A DNA stretch of 64,000 nucleotides from Mycetocola zhujimingii (GCF_003065425.1 NZ_CP026949.1:310001-374000); one strand, 5' to 3'; positions 16,478 through 24,883 are shown, counted from the stretch's first letter. A program made the numbers and translations. Notes: generated from the sequence alone by a model not told the origin.

Positions 16478-18979
16478 GTGACGTTCACCTCCCTTAACTC
16501 CGCCGACGGCGCAACCTGGACCCTCCGCGCGACGGCCGGTCCGATCGATGCGAGCATCACCGACCGGGATGTGCCAGCGACGGTTCCGGGCGAAGTGCAG
16601 CTCGACCTGCTCGCCGCCGGCCTCATCGACGACCCGTTCGACGGCGCCAACGAGAAGGTGCAGGCCTGGATCGGCTACTGCGACTGGCGGTACCGCACCT
16701 CGTTCAGCTGGAGCCCGAATGACGCCGAGCGCCACGACCTCGTCGCCGACGGACTCGACACGGCCGCGACGATCACCCTCAACGGCACCGAGGTCGGCCG
16801 CACCCAGAACCAGCACCGCGGCTACCGCTTCGACATCGCGGGGCTTCTCGTCGACGGTGAGAACGAGCTCGTCGTCGACTTCCGCTCGCCGATCGAGTTC
16901 GCCCGCGAGCAGGAGGCGCTCCTCGGCGCGCGCCCGACGGTGATGCATCACCCGTTCAACGCGATCCGCAAGGTGGCCTCCAACTTCGGCTGGGACTGGG
17001 GCATCGACGTGTCGAGCTCCGGCATCTGGAAGTCGATCGGTATCGAGTCCTGGTCGGGAGTTCGCATTGCTTCGGTGCGCCCGCTCACCGAGATCGGCGG
17101 CGCGGAGAACGACAGCAGCACAGGCATCCTGAACGCACACGTCGACCTCGAGTGGGCGAGTACGAACAGCTCCGACGCCACGGTGGCTGTGACGGTGAAC
17201 GGTGCCACCGAAACCGTCGAAGTGAAGAACGGTCAGACGGATGCCGCGGTGCGCGTCGACGCCGGATCGATCGATCTCTGGTGGCCGCGAGGCTACGGCG
17301 CCCAGCCGCTCTATGACGTCACCGTGACGGTCGGCGACGCCGAGTGGGCCAGCCGCATCGGGTTCCGCACCGTCAGGCTCGACACCGCGCCTGACGCGCA
17401 CGGCTCACCGTTCTCCATCTTCGTCAACGGCCAGCTCATCGGCATCCGTGGCGCCAACTGGATCCCCGATGACGCCTTCGTCACCCGCATCACCCGCGAG
17501 CGTTATCGCGCGCGGATTACGGATGCTGTCGACGCGAACATGAACCTGCTGCGGGTGTGGGGTGGCGGAATGTACGAATCCGACGACTTCTACGACGCCT
17601 GCGATGAGCTCGGTGTGCTGGTCTGGCAGGACTTCCTCTTCGCCTGCGCCGCGTACGCGGAGGAGGACCCGCTGCGGAGCGAGGTCGAGGCGGAGGCCCG
17701 GCAGAACATCGCGCGGCTGAGCACGCACCCGAGCCTCGCGCTCTGGAACGGCTGCAACGAGAACATCTGGGGCTACCTCGAGTGGGACTGGCGCCGCCAG
17801 CTCGGGAACAAGACCTGGGGCGAGGGGTACTACATGGACCTCCTGCCGTCGCTCGTCGCCGAACTGGTTCCCGGCACGCCGTACTCGCCCGGCAGCCCGT
17901 TCTCGTTCACGAAGTACGCGCACCCCAATGACCCACGCAACGGCACGATGCACATCTGGGATGTCTGGAACGACAGGGACTACACCGCGTACGCCGACTA
18001 CGCACCGCGGTTTGCGAGCGAATTCGGGTTCCAGGGCCCGCCAGCGTGGTCGACGCTCACGGCATCCGTTCACGATGAACCGCTCGAGCCGTACGGTGAG
18101 CAAATGCTCGTGCACCAGAAGGCCGACAAGGGCAATCTCAAGCTCGAACGCGGACTCGGGGAGCACCTGCCGAAACCGCGGTCGATCGACGAGTGGCACT
18201 GGGCGACCCAGCTCAACCAGGCACGGGCGCTGCGCTTCGGGATCGAGCATTTCCGTTCGCTGTGGCCGCTCAACACCGGGTCGATCATCTGGCAGCTCAA
18301 CGACGACTGGCCCGTCATCTCCTGGGCCGCCGTCGATTACGCCGGTCACCGTAAGCCGCTGTGGCACGCGCTCAAGCACGCTTACGCCGACCGCCTGCTG
18401 ACGATCCAGCCGCGCGACGGAGTACCCGTGCTCGCCGCGCACAATGATTCGGCCGAACCGTGGACAGCGACGGTGAGCGTGTCGCGCCAGGGTTTCGACG
18501 GCACCGAGTTGGCCGCCCAGCGCATTGAGATCGACGTCGAACCGCGCGGTATCGTCCTCATCCCGTTCGACGAGAAGGTGCTCGCGGTGACGGATGCCGG
18601 TCGTGAGTTCGTGCGCGCGAGCGTCGACAGCGCCCCGAGCACGGACCGCACGGACAGCATCGACAGCGCGTTCTGGTACTTCGCGGAGGATCCGCAGCTG
18701 GGTCTCGAGCCGACCGCAACGGCACTCGACGTCACGGTCGAGCCTGTCGAGGGCGGCGTCGCCATCACCGTTCGGGCGAACTCGCTCGTCAAGGACATCG
18801 TGCTTCAGGCTGACCGCCTGCACCCGCAGGCATCCGTCGATCGAGGACTCGTCACGCTCGCGGCTGGTGACAGCGCGGTATTCACGGTCTCCGGGCTCCC
18901 GGAGTCGTTCTCCTTCGACGGGGCCTCCATTGCCGGGTTCCCGGTGTTATGTTCGGTCAATGATCTTGTCACCGGGTAG
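16478..18979 (+). CDS. Glycoside hydrolase family 2 beta-mannosidase
   Basis: 833 residues from the GTG at 16478, preceded by GAGAAGAGAG; the open frame upstream lacks homologous character. GH2 architecture: a sugar-binding domain (residues 1-170, ATVPGEVQLDLLAAG, WIGYCDWRYRT), an Ig-like sandwich and a TIM barrel. The acid/base site is in LALWNGCNENIWGY (about residue 425) and the nucleophile in ASEFGFQGPPAW (about 512). Both sequences are typical of beta-mannosidases rather than beta-galactosidases. There is no signal peptide, so it is cytoplasmic and cleaves imported beta-mannosides. A LacI-type sensor gene overlaps its 3' end. Confidence 0.93.
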   Translation: MTFTSLNSADGATWTLRATAGPIDASITDRDVPATVPGEVQLDLLAAGLIDDPFDGANEKVQAWIGYCDWRYRTSFSWSPNDAERHDLVADGLDTAATITLNGTEVGRTQNQHRGYRFDIAGLLVDGENELVVDFRSPIEFAREQEALLGARPTVMHHPFNAIRKVASNFGWDWGIDVSSSGIWKSIGIESWSGVRIASVRPLTEIGGAENDSSTGILNAHVDLEWASTNSSDATVAVTVNGATETVEVKNGQTDAAVRVDAGSIDLWWPRGYGAQPLYDVTVTVGDAEWASRIGFRTVRLDTAPDAHGSPFSIFVNGQLIGIRGANWIPDDAFVTRITRERYRARITDAVDANMNLLRVWGGGMYESDDFYDACDELGVLVWQDFLFACAAYAEEDPLRSEVEAEARQNIARLSTHPSLALWNGCNENIWGYLEWDWRRQLGNKTWGEGYYMDLLPSLVAELVPGTPYSPGSPFSFTKYAHPNDPRNGTMHIWDVWNDRDYTAYADYAPRFASEFGFQGPPAWSTLTASVHDEPLEPYGEQMLVHQKADKGNLKLERGLGEHLPKPRSIDEWHWATQLNQARALRFGIEHFRSLWPLNTGSIIWQLNDDWPVISWAAVDYAGHRKPLWHALKHAYADRLLTIQPRDGVPVLAAHNDSAEPWTATVSVSRQGFDGTELAAQRIEIDVEPRGIVLIPFDEKVLAVTDAGREFVRASVDSAPSTDRTDSIDSAFWYFAEDPQLGLEPTATALDVTVEPVEGGVAITVRANSLVKDIVLQADRLHPQASVDRGLVTLAAGDSAVFTVSGLPESFSFDGASIAGFPVLCSVNDLVTG

Positions 18980-19865
18980 CCGGGCGACGACGGATGCCGT
19001 CGGGCTCTGCCTCCATCAGCCGAGGCGGCGGGTTTCGCTCGAGCCGTTTTGGATGCAGTTCCTTCAGGGAGCGGAGGACGTGCTCGCGGAGAGCGGCAAA
19101 ACGCTGCTGCTCGCGGTCGTTGCCGATCTGAGCGACGAGGTCGCCACCCTTCGGCGCTGGCACGAAACGGGACAGGTTGTCGGGGTGATCCTGTCTGACC
19201 TGGCATCGGGCGGTGACGAACGGCTCGAGTTGTTGCGTGAGATCGAGATGCCGGCTGTCGTGCTCGCTCAGCCGATGCTCGCACCGGGGTTTGCCACGAT
19301 CTCCACGGACAATGCACGTTCTATCCGTGAAGTTGTCGAGTTTCTGGCGGCAGGCGGGCACCGCTCCATCGGCAGGGTGTCAGGGCCGAAGGAGTTCATG
19401 CACACCCTCGTCCGGGATGAGGCATTCCGCTCAGCGGGCGAACGCCTCGGGATCGACACGGTCTCGGTGTGGAGCGACTACACAGCGGATGGCGGTGCAG
19501 AAGCGACGGTGGAACTTCTCGAGCGCCCCGACCGGCCGACCGCAGTGATTTACGACAACGACCTGATGGCGCTCGCCGGACTCGAGACGGTGACCTCGCT
19601 CGGACTGTCCGTGCCCGGAGACGTCGCCATCCTGGCCTGGGACGACTCCGTCCACTGCCAGCTTGCCTCCCCGCCGATATCTGCACTCATGCACGACCTG
19701 GTCGCGTACGGGGCAGACACCGCCCGCGTGCTGCTCGATGTGTTGAACGGTGTACCGGAGCCCAGCCGGGTGGCCGAGCAACCACACCTCGTCGCTCGCG
19801 AGTCGACCCGCGTGGTCCGGGACAGGGAGCCGGAAGGCCACCCGGACATACACTTGCAAGGGTGA
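18960..19865 (+). CDS. LacI-type ligand-binding domain protein lacking the HTH
   Basis: 301 residues from the ATG at 18960, which overlaps the end of the mannosidase gene by 20 bases. The whole protein matches the periplasmic-binding-like sensor domain of LacI/GalR regulators: AVGLCLHQP, QFLQGAEDVLAESGKTLLL, GVILSDL, TDNARSIREVVEFLAAGGHR, AVIYDNDLMALAGLE, and SVPGDVAILAWDDS. Full-length LacI proteins carry a helix-turn-helix of about 60 residues before this. Here only about 12 residues precede it and the upstream DNA is intact mannosidase coding sequence. It therefore cannot bind DNA alone. It may act as a sugar sensor partnering another regulator, or be a decayed regulator that is still translated. 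Confidence 0.85.
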   Translation: MILSPGSRATTDAVGLCLHQPRRRVSLEPFWMQFLQGAEDVLAESGKTLLLAVVADLSDEVATLRRWHETGQVVGVILSDLASGGDERLELLREIEMPAVVLAQPMLAPGFATISTDNARSIREVVEFLAAGGHRSIGRVSGPKEFMHTLVRDEAFRSAGERLGIDTVSVWSDYTADGGAEATVELLERPDRPTAVIYDNDLMALAGLETVTSLGLSVPGDVAILAWDDSVHCQLASPPISALMHDLVAYGADTARVLLDVLNGVPEPSRVAEQPHLVARESTRVVRDREPEGHPDIHLQG

Positions 19866-20725
19866 GCAGCGAGAACAGCACGGCGACCGAAACCACCCTC
19901 CCCACGATCGCCATTCTTGGCAGCGGCTCGATGGGATCGGCGATTTTGTCCGGGCTGCTTCAGCCGGGAGTGACCGTCGCCGGCGGCATCCGCGTGACGA
20001 ATCGAACCAGCGCCAAGGCCCAGGAGCTCGCTCGGCTTTCCGGTGTCACGTCGCTCGCTCTCGAGGAGCAGCCCGATGCCAACCGGATCGCCGTCGACGG
20101 TGCCGAGGTTGTGCTCGTTGCGGTCAAGCCCGCGATGGTTCCTGACCTGCTGCGCGAGATCAGCGATTCGCTCGCGCCGGGCACGATCGTGATCAGCGTC
20201 GCTGCCGGCGTCACGGTTGCGACGTTCGAGTCGCTGCTGCCGGAGACTGTGCCGGTGCTTCGGTCGATGCCCAACACCCCGTCGGTGGTCGGTCGAGGGG
20301 TCACCGGGCTGTCGGCCGGTACACGTTCGAGTGAGAGCGACCTGGCTGTGGCCCGGGCGATCTTCGAAACCGTCGGAACCGTGGTCGAGGTGCCCGAGAA
20401 CCAGCTCGACGCGCTCAGCACGATCTCCGGTTCCGGTCCCGCCTATGTCTTCCTGCTCATCGAGGAGCTCACGAAAACCGCCGTCGCGAAGGGATTCACT
20501 CCGGAGCAGGCTGCTGTGCTCGTGAACGGTACTTTCCGCGGTGCCGCAGAGTTGCTCGCGCAGTCGGACAAGACTCCCGAGCAGCTCCGCATCCAGGTCA
20601 CGAGCCCCAAGGGCACGACGGAGCGCGCGGTTGCCGTGCTCCAGAAGGCTGACCTCAAGCACGTCTTCGATGAGGCGACGGATGCTGCGCTCGAGCGGGC
20701 GAAGGAGCTCGCCGCCGGGTCCTGA
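19862..20725 (+). CDS. proC: Pyrroline-5-carboxylate reductase
   Basis: 287 residues from GTG, overlapping the LacI-type gene by four bases (GTGA). It reduces pyrroline-5-carboxylate to proline with NAD(P)H. The N-terminal Rossmann motif AILGSGSMGSAILSGL is followed by VKPAMVPDLL, the SMPNTPSVVGRGVTGLS signature near residue 125 and the dimerisation domain with STISGSGPAYVFLLIEEL near 180 and TSPKGTTERAV near 245. The length is normal. An order proC, small HTH protein, bS22 is also known from mycobacteria; here potassium and ArsR-type genes intervene. Confidence 0.96.
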   Translation: MSSENSTATETTLPTIAILGSGSMGSAILSGLLQPGVTVAGGIRVTNRTSAKAQELARLSGVTSLALEEQPDANRIAVDGAEVVLVAVKPAMVPDLLREISDSLAPGTIVISVAAGVTVATFESLLPETVPVLRSMPNTPSVVGRGVTGLSAGTRSSESDLAVARAIFETVGTVVEVPENQLDALSTISGSGPAYVFLLIEELTKTAVAKGFTPEQAAVLVNGTFRGAAELLAQSDKTPEQLRIQVTSPKGTTERAVAVLQKADLKHVFDEATDAALERAKELAAGS

Positions 20726-20736
20726 CGGGGCGCGCT

Positions 20737-20759
20737 CGGATGCCGGCCTCCGGCATCCG
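20737..20759 (+). terminator. Hairpin between proC and ktrA (convergent)
   Basis: A perfect 10-bp stem CGGATGCCGG / CCGGCATCCG with a 3-base loop lies 11 bases after the proC stop and serves two convergent genes. No U-run follows. A second short hairpin (CGCTCG-TCG-CGAGCG) is close behind. The stem is built from the abundant CGGATGC 7-mer. Confidence 0.5.
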
Positions 20760-20865
20760 CTAACGGCATCCGCTCGTCGCGAGCGCATCACTTCCGGTCG
20801 AGAACATCCCGCGCAACTGATGCGCTCGGCTGGAACTGATGTTTTGGCGAAGGCGACTGGATCGG

Positions 20866-21537
20866 TTAGCTCCCCAGCGCTGCGAACTTCTCGATATCTG
20901 CGGACGTTCCCGACACAATAATCAGGTCGTGGTCAGAGACAACGGTGTCTGCCGTCGCGTAGGTGAACGGCTTTCCCGGGCTCTTGACGCCGACGACGGT
21001 GATGTTGTGCCGCGATCGCACGCCGCTCTCCGTCAGGTTCTTGCCACGGATCGGCCTCGGCGGGTACATCTTGACGAGGGCGAAGTCGTCGTCGAACTGG
21101 ATGAAGTCGAGCATGCGCCCGCTGACCAGGTGCGCGACTCGCTCGCCGGCCTCGGCTTCGGGGTAGATGACGTGGTTCGCGCCGACCCTCGCGAGGATCT
21201 TGCCGTGTGACTGCGAGACGGCCTTGGCCCAGATCTGCGGGACCTTGAGGTCGACGAGGTTCGCCGTGATGAGCACGCTGGCCTCGATCGACGAGCCGAC
21301 GGCGACAACGGCGATGGAGAAGTCCTGCGCCCCGATCTGCTTGAGGGCTTCGATGTTCCTCGCGTCGGCCTGAACCGTGTGGGTAATCCGCTCTGACCAC
21401 TTCTGCACGAGTTCGGCGCCCTCGTCGATGGCGAGCACCTCGCGGTCGAGGCGGTCGAGTTCGCCGGCGCACGCAGCGCCGAAGCGGCCGAGACCGATGA
21501 TGAGCACGGGGGCGTCGTGCTTGATACGGTCAACCAA
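20866..21537 (-). CDS. KtrA/TrkA-type potassium channel gating subunit
   Basis: 223 residues. The N-terminal RCK domain has the nucleotide-binding Rossmann motif LIIGLGRFGAACAGELDRL near residue 13 and the acidic end AIDEGAEL. A TrkA-C domain (about 140-220) contains LVSGRMLDFIQFDDDFALVK. The protein sits on the cytoplasmic face of the KtrB-type channel and gates K+ entry in response to ATP/ADP or NAD(H) and cyclic-di-AMP in related proteins. Its start overlaps the end of the channel gene by 8 bases. Confidence 0.93.
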   Translation of the reverse strand: MVDRIKHDAPVLIIGLGRFGAACAGELDRLDREVLAIDEGAELVQKWSERITHTVQADARNIEALKQIGAQDFSIAVVAVGSSIEASVLITANLVDLKVPQIWAKAVSQSHGKILARVGANHVIYPEAEAGERVAHLVSGRMLDFIQFDDDFALVKMYPPRPIRGKNLTESGVRSRHNITVVGVKSPGKPFTYATADTVVSDHDLIIVSGTSADIEKFAALGS

Positions 21538-23011
21538 CGATTGGCCTTTCTTCTGGACGTCGATACAGCTTGGAACTTGTGGTGGCGGCGACTGCCGCAG
21601 CGAGAGTCACTGTACCAACTCGGCCGAGGAACATCGTCATAGCGAGGACATACTTGGCGGGGTTGTCGAGTTCGGCGGTGAGTCCCGTGGACAACCCGAC
21701 GGTACCGAAAGCGGAGATCACGTCAAAGAGCACATGGTCCAGTGGTGCCTTCGTCATTTGGAGAAGAACAATCGTCGAAAGGGCGACGATGGTTGCGCCC
21801 CAGAGCACAACGCTCAGCGCCACTCTCAGCACGTCGGGCGGAACGCGGCGGCCAAATGCCTCCATGTCCGGGCTGCCCTTCGCCTCGGCAGCCGCTGCGA
21901 GGAAAATCACGGCGAGGGTCGTCACCTTGATGCCGCCGCCCGTCGACGCGGAACCGCCGCCGATAAACATCAGCATGTCCGCGACGAGCAGGCTCGACCC
22001 GTTCATGTCGCCGATCTCGACCGTCGAAAACCCGCCAGACCTCGTCATCATCGAGAAGAACAGGGATTGGAAGACCGTGTCACTGAAATTGAGCGTGCCG
22101 AAGGTCTTCGGGTTGTCGAATTCGAGCAGCGAGATCGCGAGAGCTCCTGCGAACAAGAGGATGACTGTCGTCACGATGGTGAGCTTGACGTGGAGCGACC
22201 AGTAGCGCACGTGCCAGAGATGGCGCTTCAGTGCATAAATCACCGGGAAGCCGAGCGCGCCCAGAAAGACACCGAGCATCAGGATGGAGAGGAACCAGTA
22301 GTCGTTAGCGAACTGGCCGATGCCCCCGGCGTTGGGAGTGAACCCCGTGTTGGTGAAGGCCATGGCCGAGTAATAGAGGCTGTTCCAGATGGCGTCCCAG
22401 GTGGGGATGCCGTCGATCACCATGCGGGGAAACAGCAGGATAGCGATGGCCCCCTCGATCACGATGAGGCTCAGCGCGACGGTGACGAGCAGGTTGCCGA
22501 TCTCGCCGAGCCGTACGGCCTGTCCTTCGGCGACGGGGCCGCGGTGGCCGCGCATGGGGTTCGAGTCGCTCGCCGCCATCAGTTTCGCCCGAAGTCCGAG
22601 CCGGCGCGAGATGACGAGACCGAGAATCGACGCCAGGGTGAGCACGCCGACCGCACCGATCTGCACGCCGATGTAGACGAACGTGTGACCGACCAGCGAC
22701 CAGTGGGTTGCCATGTCGACGGTAGCCAGGCCGGTGACGCAAATGACGGAGACCGCGGTGAAGAATGCGTCGGCGAGCGGAGTCATCCTGCCGTCAGCGG
22801 AGGCGATCGGCAGCGAGAACAGGAGGGTGAAAACGAGGATCAGCGCTGTGAAGATCAGGATGGCAAAACGCGACGGGGAGCGCCCGGTGAAATCCTCCAT
22901 CTGCTCGCGGATGCGCGCGAAGCCCGTCGCTACGAGAATGTGCGGACGCGCCTCGGTGGTGCTGCCGGCCACGGTTCCCCCGATCTTGGGCTTGGTTCGG
23001 ACCGTTGTCAT
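21530..23011 (-). CDS. KtrB/TrkH-type potassium uptake channel
   Basis: 493 residues with four repeated M1-P-M2 units of the TrkH/KtrB family. Pore-loop sequences with conserved glycines include AVSVICVTGLATVD near residue 90, AMAFTNTGFTPN near 210, MTRSGGFSTVEIG near 330 and SAFGTVGLSTGLTAEL near 445. It is an inner-membrane potassium (and possibly sodium) translocator that works with the RCK subunit encoded directly downstream. The ATG is preceded by CGGAG. The gene is divergent from an ArsR-type regulator, 35 bases between starts. Confidence 0.95.
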   Translation of the reverse strand: MTTVRTKPKIGGTVAGSTTEARPHILVATGFARIREQMEDFTGRSPSRFAILIFTALILVFTLLFSLPIASADGRMTPLADAFFTAVSVICVTGLATVDMATHWSLVGHTFVYIGVQIGAVGVLTLASILGLVISRRLGLRAKLMAASDSNPMRGHRGPVAEGQAVRLGEIGNLLVTVALSLIVIEGAIAILLFPRMVIDGIPTWDAIWNSLYYSAMAFTNTGFTPNAGGIGQFANDYWFLSILMLGVFLGALGFPVIYALKRHLWHVRYWSLHVKLTIVTTVILLFAGALAISLLEFDNPKTFGTLNFSDTVFQSLFFSMMTRSGGFSTVEIGDMNGSSLLVADMLMFIGGGSASTGGGIKVTTLAVIFLAAAAEAKGSPDMEAFGRRVPPDVLRVALSVVLWGATIVALSTIVLLQMTKAPLDHVLFDVISAFGTVGLSTGLTAELDNPAKYVLAMTMFLGRVGTVTLAAAVAATTSSKLYRRPEERPIVG

Positions 23012-23033
23012 GGTACTCCGTGCTGAGAGTCAC

Positions 23034-23039
23034 TAACCT
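23034..23039 (+). promoter_or_regulatory. -10 element of the ArsR-type gene (leaderless)
   Basis: TAACCT, 7 bases before the ATG at 23047. Confidence 0.4.
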
Positions 23040-23046
23040 TGGGGCC

Positions 23047-23475
23047 ATGGCTGACATATTTGACGTTATTGCGGATGCCACCCGGCGTGACATCCTGCAG
23101 ATCCTCCTTGACCGGTACGAGTCCGACTCGACGGCCTCTCACGGGGGGACGAGCGTGTCCGAAATTGTGACCGCTCTCGGCCTCAGCCAGCCGACGGTCT
23201 CCAAGCACCTCAAGGTGCTCCGCGAAGCAGGTCTCGTTGCTGTGCGCGAGGAAGGCCAGCACCGCTACTACCGGTTGGAGAGCTCCCCGCTCGAGACCGT
23301 CGAGGACTGGCTGATCCCTTTCCTCAGCGTCGACTTCGACGTCGCCGGTGCGATCGAGGTTGCCCTGACCGATCAGGCGAAACAAATGGCGGATGCCATT
23401 GGGCACGCCGTCGCCGACACCACCCATCGCGTAACGAGTGCCGTTCAGGCAGTGAGCAAGAAACTGGGAAAGTAG
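23047..23475 (+). CDS. ArsR-type helix-turn-helix regulator
   Basis: 142 residues from the ATG at 23047. A winged helix of the ArsR type spans residues 1-85: MADIFDVIADATRRDILQIL, then TSVSEIVTALGLSQPTVSKH and the wing REEGQHRYYRLE. The C-terminal half is a hydrophilic, probably helical extension (ALTDQAKQMADAIGHAVADT). There are no metal-binding cysteines, so it is not a classical metal sensor. A -10 element TAACCT lies 7 bases before the ATG (leaderless). Divergent placement next to ktrB makes control of potassium uptake possible but unproven. Confidence 0.88.
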   Translation: MADIFDVIADATRRDILQILLDRYESDSTASHGGTSVSEIVTALGLSQPTVSKHLKVLREAGLVAVREEGQHRYYRLESSPLETVEDWLIPFLSVDFDVAGAIEVALTDQAKQMADAIGHAVADTTHRVTSAVQAVSKKLGK

Positions 23476-23577
23476 CGACCCTCGACACCACTGATGGGTG
23501 GCGCTACAGTCAGAGAAGATCAGCCTGCTCCGCTTCGACGACACCCATCAGACCGAGATCCCGCACCAGGAGACACC

Positions 23578-23784
23578 ATGGCAAGTGGTTTGGAAGACGT
23601 ACGTTTTCTTACGGTTGCCGAGGTCGCCGACATGATGCGGGTGTCCAGGATGACCGTGTATCGCATGGTTCACGCCGGAGAACTCCCGGCCATTCGCTTC
23701 GGCCGGTCTTTCCGCGTGCCCGAGTCAGCGGTCGAGCAGGTTGTCGGCTCGCACGTCGCATCCCAGGTCGCCGACAGCGCCTGA
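23578..23784 (+). CDS. Small excisionase-type (BldC/Rv0500A-like) DNA-binding protein
   Basis: 68 residues from the ATG at 23578, which is preceded by AGGAGA. A MerR/excisionase-type helix-turn-helix fills the protein: FLTVAEVADMMRVSRMTVYR, then MVHAGELPAIRFGRSFRVP and AVEQVV. This resembles the small actinobacterial HTH proteins BldC and Rv0500A. Its position just before bS22 matches the mycobacterial Rv0500A-Rv0500B order. It likely acts as a DNA-binding transcription factor, perhaps polymerising on DNA as BldC does. A terminator follows its stop. Confidence 0.87.
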   Translation: MASGLEDVRFLTVAEVADMMRVSRMTVYRMVHAGELPAIRFGRSFRVPESAVEQVVGSHVASQVADSA

Positions 23785-23803
23785 GTCGGCGTGGGATCGA
23801 GAG

Positions 23804-23841
23804 CCTTCGGGATCGGGTAGACTGTCCCGAGGGCATTTTTT
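23804..23841 (+). terminator. Intrinsic terminator after the small HTH gene
   Basis: A 9-bp stem CCTTCGGGA / TCCCGAGGG with one G-T wobble and a 12-base loop, followed by CATTTTTT. The loop contains TAGACT, which could be a -10 for the next gene, so read-through and a new start are both possible. Confidence 0.7.
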
Positions 23842-23890
23842 CTGCCGGCCGTGGCATCCGCGGCCATAGCCGATCTTTGTGAGGTAAGTA

Positions 23891-23989
23891 GTGGGTTCTG
23901 TAATCAAGAAGCGCCGCAAGCGTATGGCAAAGAAGAAGCACCGCAAGCTGCTTCGCAAGACTCGTCACCAGCGTCGCAACAAGAAGTAG
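23891..23989 (+). CDS. Small ribosomal subunit protein bS22 (AURKAIP1/COX24 domain)
   Basis: A 32-residue, extremely basic protein with GTG start, GAGG 6 bases upstream, beginning MGSVIKKRRKRMAKKKH and continuing RKLLRKTRHQRRNKK. This is nearly identical in pattern to mycobacterial Rv0500B (33 residues), identified in ribosome structures as bS22 in the small subunit, and related to the mitochondrial AURKAIP1/COX24 domain. It is too short for most gene finders. It has its own terminator directly downstream, in keeping with a strongly expressed small gene. Confidence 0.93.
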   Translation: MGSVIKKRRKRMAKKKHRKLLRKTRHQRRNKK

Positions 23990-24004
23990 CGAAACGCACC
24001 AGTT

Positions 24005-24035
24005 AAGCGCCGGGCCTTCGGGACTGGCGCTTTTT
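24005..24035 (+). terminator. Intrinsic terminator of bS22
   Basis: Stem AAGCGCC / GGCGCTT extended by CC/GG around a TTCG loop, followed by TTTTT. It lies 15 bases after the bS22 stop and faces the convergent yidC-like gene. Confidence 0.85.
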
Positions 24036-24061
24036 GGCGCGCCCGAGGGCCCGGCGTTTGC

Positions 24062-24814
24062 TCACTCCGCCATGACTTTCTCGTAGCGACGTCGCAGGAC
24101 TGCCCGCTCCACGAGCGTCCAGCTCGTCGTCACCGCGAGGTAGAGCGTTGCCGCGAGCGGAACGATCGCCGCAAAGATCACGGTGATAAATGGCATCCAG
24201 CTGAGTATCCCCGTGAGGTTTTGCATGCCGGGCGGAAGCTCATCGCTGACCGGAGGGGCGTTGCGCAGGGCTGCGCGGCGACTCAGCCAGGCGACGACCG
24301 CGATGATGGCGAGGAGTGCGAGATAGACGAGCGCTCCTGGCCACGCGTCGCCCCCGCCGACGAAGCTGATCAGCGAACTGCCGAGTTGCACACCGAAGAT
24401 GTCCTCGGTGAGCAGATCATTCGAGTGTCCGTTGATGCTCTGCAGAATGAACAGGCCGTAGACGGTTGAAATAACGGGTGCCTGCAGAAGTGTCGGGAAG
24501 CATCCGGCGAGAGGTGACGCCTTTTCGGCTTGGTACAGCTCCATAGTCTTTTGCTGCAGCAGCTCGGGTTTCTTCTTGTAGCGCTGCTGCAGTTCTTTGA
24601 GCTTCGGGGCGAGCCGCCGTCGGGTGAACTCGGCGCGCACCTGAGAGCGGCCGACCGGGATCAGAAGCGTTCGAACGAGCAGAGTGATGGCCACGATCGC
24701 TGCCGCGGTGCTCAGCACTCCCGTGAGGGGTGCGAGCAGGGTGGCGAGAGCGGTGACGAGTGAATAGGCGAAGTCGAGCACGATCGCGACGGGCGCGAAC
24801 GAATAGATGTCCAC
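24062..24814 (-). CDS. YidC/Oxa1-family membrane protein insertase (paralogue)
   Basis: 250 residues, about five membrane segments. Conserved features are the positively charged first cytoplasmic region RTLLIPVGRSQVRAEFTRRR with the groove arginine, the helical hairpin PKLKELQQRYKKKPELLQQK, the PLAGCFPTLLQAPVISTVYGLF segment and the late SWMPFITVIFAA region. It inserts proteins into the cytoplasmic membrane. It is shorter than typical housekeeping actinobacterial YidC and has no rpmH/rnpA/jag neighbours, so it is probably a second copy. The gene follows a small membrane protein gene by 69 bases. Confidence 0.92.
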   Translation of the reverse strand: MDIYSFAPVAIVLDFAYSLVTALATLLAPLTGVLSTAAAIVAITLLVRTLLIPVGRSQVRAEFTRRRLAPKLKELQQRYKKKPELLQQKTMELYQAEKASPLAGCFPTLLQAPVISTVYGLFILQSINGHSNDLLTEDIFGVQLGSSLISFVGGGDAWPGALVYLALLAIIAVVAWLSRRAALRNAPPVSDELPPGMQNLTGILSWMPFITVIFAAIVPLAATLYLAVTTSWTLVERAVLRRRYEKVMAE

Positions 24815-24883
24815 AGGGGGATCCTTACGGTCAGAGGGAGAGGTGGCGACTGAAGGTCGCGGGCTCTCTTCGTTACCGAAGGG

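Noticed and set aside
17405-18823. 472-codon minus-strand frame inside the beta-mannosidase gene
   Set aside because: Antisense to conserved GH2 catalytic residues; Arg/Val/Glu-rich with no domains.
18594-18959. N-terminal extension of the LacI-type protein that might hold the HTH
   Set aside because: This stretch read in the LacI frame is Ser/Arg-rich shadow of the mannosidase 3' end and contains no helix-turn-helix pattern.
21377-23026. Long open frame (about 550 codons) antisense to the ktrB-type gene
   Set aside because: Charge-rich, repeat-free nonsense typical of GC-rich antisense frames. The opposite strand encodes a complete, conserved potassium channel.
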